Assembly: GCA_022695795.1 (NCBI GenBank) | Contig: MU404169.1 | Location: forward strand, 1 to 64,000 | From: Biscogniauxia marginata | Lineage: Eukaryota > Ascomycota > Sordariomycetes > Xylariales > Xylariaceae | Length of the DNA: 64,000 bases | Direction: 5' to 3' | Shown: positions 60,438-64,000 of the stretch, piece after piece | How the letters are laid out: each line of letters starts with the position of its first letter | Numbering within the stretch: position 1 is the first letter of the stretch | Notes under the pieces: generated by a model | What the model was told of the DNA's origin: nothing | Databases searched by the model: none | Seen by the model: the letters and a program-made list of their open reading frames with translations, nothing else | Position numbers and translations under genes: made by a program

Positions 60438-62493
60438 AGCAATCATACCAGACAATTCCGCCTATACCGGGCATTTTTCCTTTATTCTCGTTATCTTGAG
60501 TATATCCCGGCGCGCATGGTCTGGTCCGGCAACGAGCCATGGCTACTTTTTCTGGTTTTTTTTAAAGATATCCTGCATTATACACGGGCTAGAGACACCG
60601 GGCATTTAGAACAGGTGCGGGCTAGCATTATTGGGAGGATGGCTATATAGAGATAGAATGGCACTGATAAAAAAATATATTGTAATAATAGCCAAAAAAT
60701 TTAGCTTCTCTTCTTTATGCCTAACCTTTTGTCATGCTCTTTACTATTTCACTACTAGCTCTTGTATCTTGACTTGATGCCACTCTGTTTTTCTAACTGG
60801 CTATTTTACCACTGCCTACGACCTCGCTGTCCCAAAGTGAACGTCAAGAGCCAGCCCACCCTGATAAATGTGTTCTGTAGTGGCGTGGCCCTTGAGATGA
60901 AGTAAAGTGGTCCGCATATAGACCCGGGCATGGCTGTCAAGGTGGCACAACTGTTAAAGATAGTGATAACCGGCGACTCACTTCATCCCGCTGAAAACCT
61001 GTCCATGTGATACCCTTATAATAGAAGTTCTAAATGATCTATGAATCATATTATGAATAGCTAGGTAAGCGTCAACGATGATAAAATGGTATATTACGCT
61101 ACAATATACTTTATCTCTCTTGACGGGAGAAAATAATTCAATTTTATCTTTCAGTATTTGAACTTTGGTCCACAACTGCTTCATCTCAGATAGTCATTAC
61201 TAAGGGCACCATATGGCTGGGACCTTTGGTGTTGATAACCTAGAACTACCTAGACAGCACATGATGGATATTTATCTTGGCTGACGAGTACCATACCCTC
61301 ACGATTTAGGTAACTACCAATTTAAGCTGGACAGGAATGACAGAAAGACAGATCGAACAACAACGTCCTAATAAGATGTCGGCCGTATGAGAATGAGACA
61401 ATTGTCTTGGAGATGTAATAACGCGCTGGCATATTAATCAAAAGATTAGTTAGCGATCCTCGAAGTGTGTTGCGTGCATCGAAGCTGAGGTAGGTACCAA
61501 TAGGACACACCTTGGTGCCTCCCACGCTGGTGAGACAAGTTGCTACTGTGAGGTTCTAGACAAGACAGGGCTGATATTCTTTCCCATGAAATGAGAAATT
61601 GACTTCAGTCTTCTGATAAGATTAAAATGGTACCATAGGTATGCAAGCTTGATAATAGCATGAGTTGGACAGCATAATACCCAACGGCTACCCATCATTG
61701 GAAAAGACTCGGCGAATCCCAGGCCGTATCGTCTTCTTCCCGGTTCTTTGCATACGCAAGCCGCCCTCGTGGCAAACTTGCATTACACCTCCCTACATTT
61801 TATGTTAAATCATTCGTGGAATAGCGGAAGTGCCATAAATTAAGGGACTGCTGCAGAATGTTAGGCGGATGTTCCGGTTAAAGAGCACTCGCACTCTATG
61901 CAACACTACTAACCTATATGTTTCCAGCCTTTACCCTCTACCTAGCAGCTAGCTAGCTAGCTTGGGTATTCACTTTGATATTTCAATAATATCCTTCTTC
62001 TGCGCATGGATTCGTTTAATCGTAATCGCGACGCTTGGGCTTGGAAAGTGGACGTAACCTTAGGTACTTACCAGAGATGCAGTATCTCAGTGTAGGTAGC
62101 TATTCCGTACATATCTCGTATCTTGTCAGCTTGAAGTTGGAGCACGGGTAATCTATGCGGCGGGCCCTTCCCGAAAAGGGAGGTCTCGGGTCACCTTTAA
62201 CCTCTACACCCGAAGCTATTTAGAGCCTCAGGGGTACGCAGTGAAACAAATAAGAACTTCATGATTCTACCTAGTTTGCACGTAAACGCGAAGAGACCCA
62301 TAATAAAGCTTGTGCGTTGATAACCGCTTTATGCTCTTCAACTCTCACCTTGCAGAACTTCAACGGGAGGATTTCCATCCCACAATCCACGAGACAATGT
62401 GGAAATACACCATCACACAGACAGATAGGTAGCATTGGTTGCACCCGGAGCGTTTTACAAAAGGCTTACCTTGATGGTCTGCATGCAGATGGC
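60438..62493. other. Intergenic, no gene seen
   Basis: About 2 kb after the transporter. Short frames only, TAGCTAGC-type palindromes near 61945-61962, and no RNA-gene signature. From 62317 the frame of the next, doubtful, coding region is open but has no ATG until 62494. Confidence 0.45.
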
Positions 62494-63087
62494 ATGGAGT
62501 TTCTCTGCAGGGGTCACAACCCCCTGCCCCCAGCTCAATACCTTATCTTAAATCGCATCATATCTGCAGGACTCGCGATAGAAGATCCCTGGAGAGATCA
62601 TCAACCTCGTAGGGGACAAGAGCAGAGTCTCAAGCTACACTTGGTACCTACTTTCCCCGGTCTCCGTCCACCGCTGCCTTTAGATATTGAGCCTTATGTT
62701 CCATGTTTTGTATCATCAAAAGGGACACTGCAGGACGACACATTTGAACTGCGAGTGTTAGTCGAGGATTCCCTTATAGGCGTACCTGAGCTCTTTGCCG
62801 GTTATGCCAAGTCCGTCTGTGTTGGTGTCCCTCCGCAGATCAGGGCCATTCGTGGTTACCTGCCTGCTTTAGATAAGCGTTCTAGGTCGAACCGCCAGTC
62901 AGCGAGGTCTTGGACATCGATGTTTGCGGGGATTAGAACATTATTTCTAATTCGCCATCACACTACCTACCGGCTTTCCGTCCATGAGGATCATAACTCA
63001 TCTCCCCTGCCAAGCTTTCAGCGCAGACCCTCGAGCTGTTGGGGTGATGGTTGCATCTCAATACGACAACGGAAGCTGCACCGATAA
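62494..63087 (+). CDS. Hypothetical protein, doubtful
   Basis: An ATG-initiated frame of 197 codons, part of a stop-free run of 257 codons from 62317. Such length is unusual by chance at this base composition, and no longer frame lies opposite. The product (rich in Pro, Leu and Arg, for example LHLVPTFPGLRPPLPLDIEP) has no domain, signal peptide or membrane segment I recognise, and third-position GC is not raised as in the confident genes. It could be a real orphan gene, a coding fragment, or chance. Confidence 0.3.
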   Translation: MEFLCRGHNPLPPAQYLILNRIISAGLAIEDPWRDHQPRRGQEQSLKLHLVPTFPGLRPPLPLDIEPYVPCFVSSKGTLQDDTFELRVLVEDSLIGVPELFAGYAKSVCVGVPPQIRAIRGYLPALDKRSRSNRQSARSWTSMFAGIRTLFLIRHHTTYRLSVHEDHNSSPLPSFQRRPSSCWGDGCISIRQRKLHR

Positions 63088-63382
63088 TGCTGGTCGACAC
63101 GGGATGGCGACTTTATCGAGCTTGAAAGCGCGATAGCTGCACAATGTCGCGCCAATTCTGGCATTGCCCGGCTTTCGAACGACGGGCTGGAGCTGCACGT
63201 TCGGAGATCAGACCAGGCATGTCTACAAATATGTACACTCTCCCGCTCTCGCGCGGATCTTATGTTTTCCTCGTCTTATCGATCCGGTCACGCTCGTTCC
63301 CTCGTTCTCCCTTCCACTCCCTTTGCTACGTCCCTTTGCTTGCCATCTTTGGTAGAGTAGTGGATAAGTTGTTCTGGTGGCC

Positions 63383-64000
63383 ATGGTTCGAAGCAGCATC
63401 TTGTTGCCGCTACTCGCCAGCGTGGTAGGCATCTTCTCGGCCGAAGCCACGGTCGAGGAGCCAAAGCACATCCCTGGCTCCTATGTCGTTGAGTTTGAAG
63501 ATGCCCAGGTAATTTAGTGTCGACATGAGCGTTATGGTATAGAAACTGATAGAGCATGCCTTCTGTAGGATTCGGCCGAATTCTTCAGCTATATCGGCTC
63601 GAAGGCGAAGACTCGTATGAACTTCGACTACCGGCTGTTTAAGGGAGCTTCTATACAATTCAATGATTTGCAGACGGCGGAAACGGAAGCCTCCACGCTC
63701 AACTCTTTGCCGAGCGTCAAGCGTGTGTATCCTAACAGGATCTACTATCTGCCCAAAGATGAGGTCGTCTGGACCGGGGCAAACGGGGACCAGAGCATTA
63801 TCCATAATGTCAGGAGGCAGCTTGGCAACGACACTTTCACGCCGCACGTCATGACCCAGGTGGATAAACTCCGGGCCAAGGGAATCATCGGAACTGGCGT
63901 TAAGATTGGCATTATTGACTCTGGCGTAGGAGATGTACTCAGCATGCCCGTTAGAACATACTAATAGCTTCTAGGTTGATTACAACCACCCGGCCCTTGG
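63383..64000 (+). CDS. Subtilisin-like serine protease, S8 family (5' part)
   Basis: The gene runs off the right edge. Exons 63383-63508, 63569-63925 and 63975 onward, with 60-nt and 49-nt introns, splice in frame. A signal peptide (MVRSSILLPLLASVVGIFS) is followed by an inhibitor-I9-type propeptide (GSYVVEFEDAQDSAEFFSY through SVKRVYPNRIYYLP) and then the start of the peptidase domain. The catalytic Asp is D159 in KIGIIDSGVDYNHPALG, which the second splice reconstructs. His and Ser lie outside the window. The VDYNHPALG form is typical of the larger secreted subtilases (Vpr/C5a-peptidase-like) rather than proteinase K, so a protein of about 900 residues can be expected. Secreted endopeptidase. 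Confidence 0.9.

Overview
The window looks like nuclear DNA of a filamentous ascomycete (Pezizomycotina, probably a sordariomycete). The reasons are genes with short GT-AG introns (about 49-170 nt), a Neurospora-type PREG phosphate cyclin, fungal-type secreted enzymes, and two blocks of extreme A+T content that look like repeats destroyed by repeat-induced point mutation (RIP). This is read from sequence alone; no database search was run.

Layout. 1-1.8 kb: RIP block carrying an intact solo LTR. 1.9-5 kb: a protein with three Cys/His modules, then a single-pass membrane protein with a proline/glycine tail. 5-10.7 kb: CCC1-type vacuolar iron/manganese transporter, secreted acid phosphatase, seven-pass membrane protein. 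13.1-15.7 kb: PP1 glycogen-targeting subunit with a CBM21 domain. About 18-32.6 kb: gene-poor tract with no recognisable gene. 32.6-33.6 kb: second RIP block with a second solo LTR. 34.9-39.7 kb: seven-exon Ser/Thr-rich wall-type protein and a serine carboxypeptidase. 40-44.1 kb: Xaa-Pro dipeptidase and PREG/PHO80 cyclin. 47-55.2 kb: ThDP-dependent enzyme, divergent bicovalent FAD oxidase with an 8-nt microexon, carboxylesterase. 56.4-57.1 kb: wrecked tandem SnoaL-like gene. 59-60.4 kb: TDT/Mae1-type dicarboxylate transporter. 63.4 kb to the end: 5' part of a subtilisin.

How the genes fit together. Most are independent housekeeping or secretory genes. PREG and the acid phosphatase belong to the phosphate-response pathway, but they lie 35 kb apart and are probably not a functional cluster. 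The ThDP enzyme, FAD oxidase, carboxylesterase and SnoaL-like relic in 47-57 kb are the only group resembling an accessory catabolic or secondary-metabolite neighbourhood; no polyketide or peptide synthase is visible.

The most noteworthy items are the triple Cys/His module protein, the phase-0 repeat-exon gene, the two solo LTRs with perfect 5-bp target duplications inside mutated DNA, the SnoaL-like pseudogene and the 8-nt exon. I found no clearly new multi-gene system. Gene models were built by hand from splice consensus and frame agreement, so exact starts are the least certain part.
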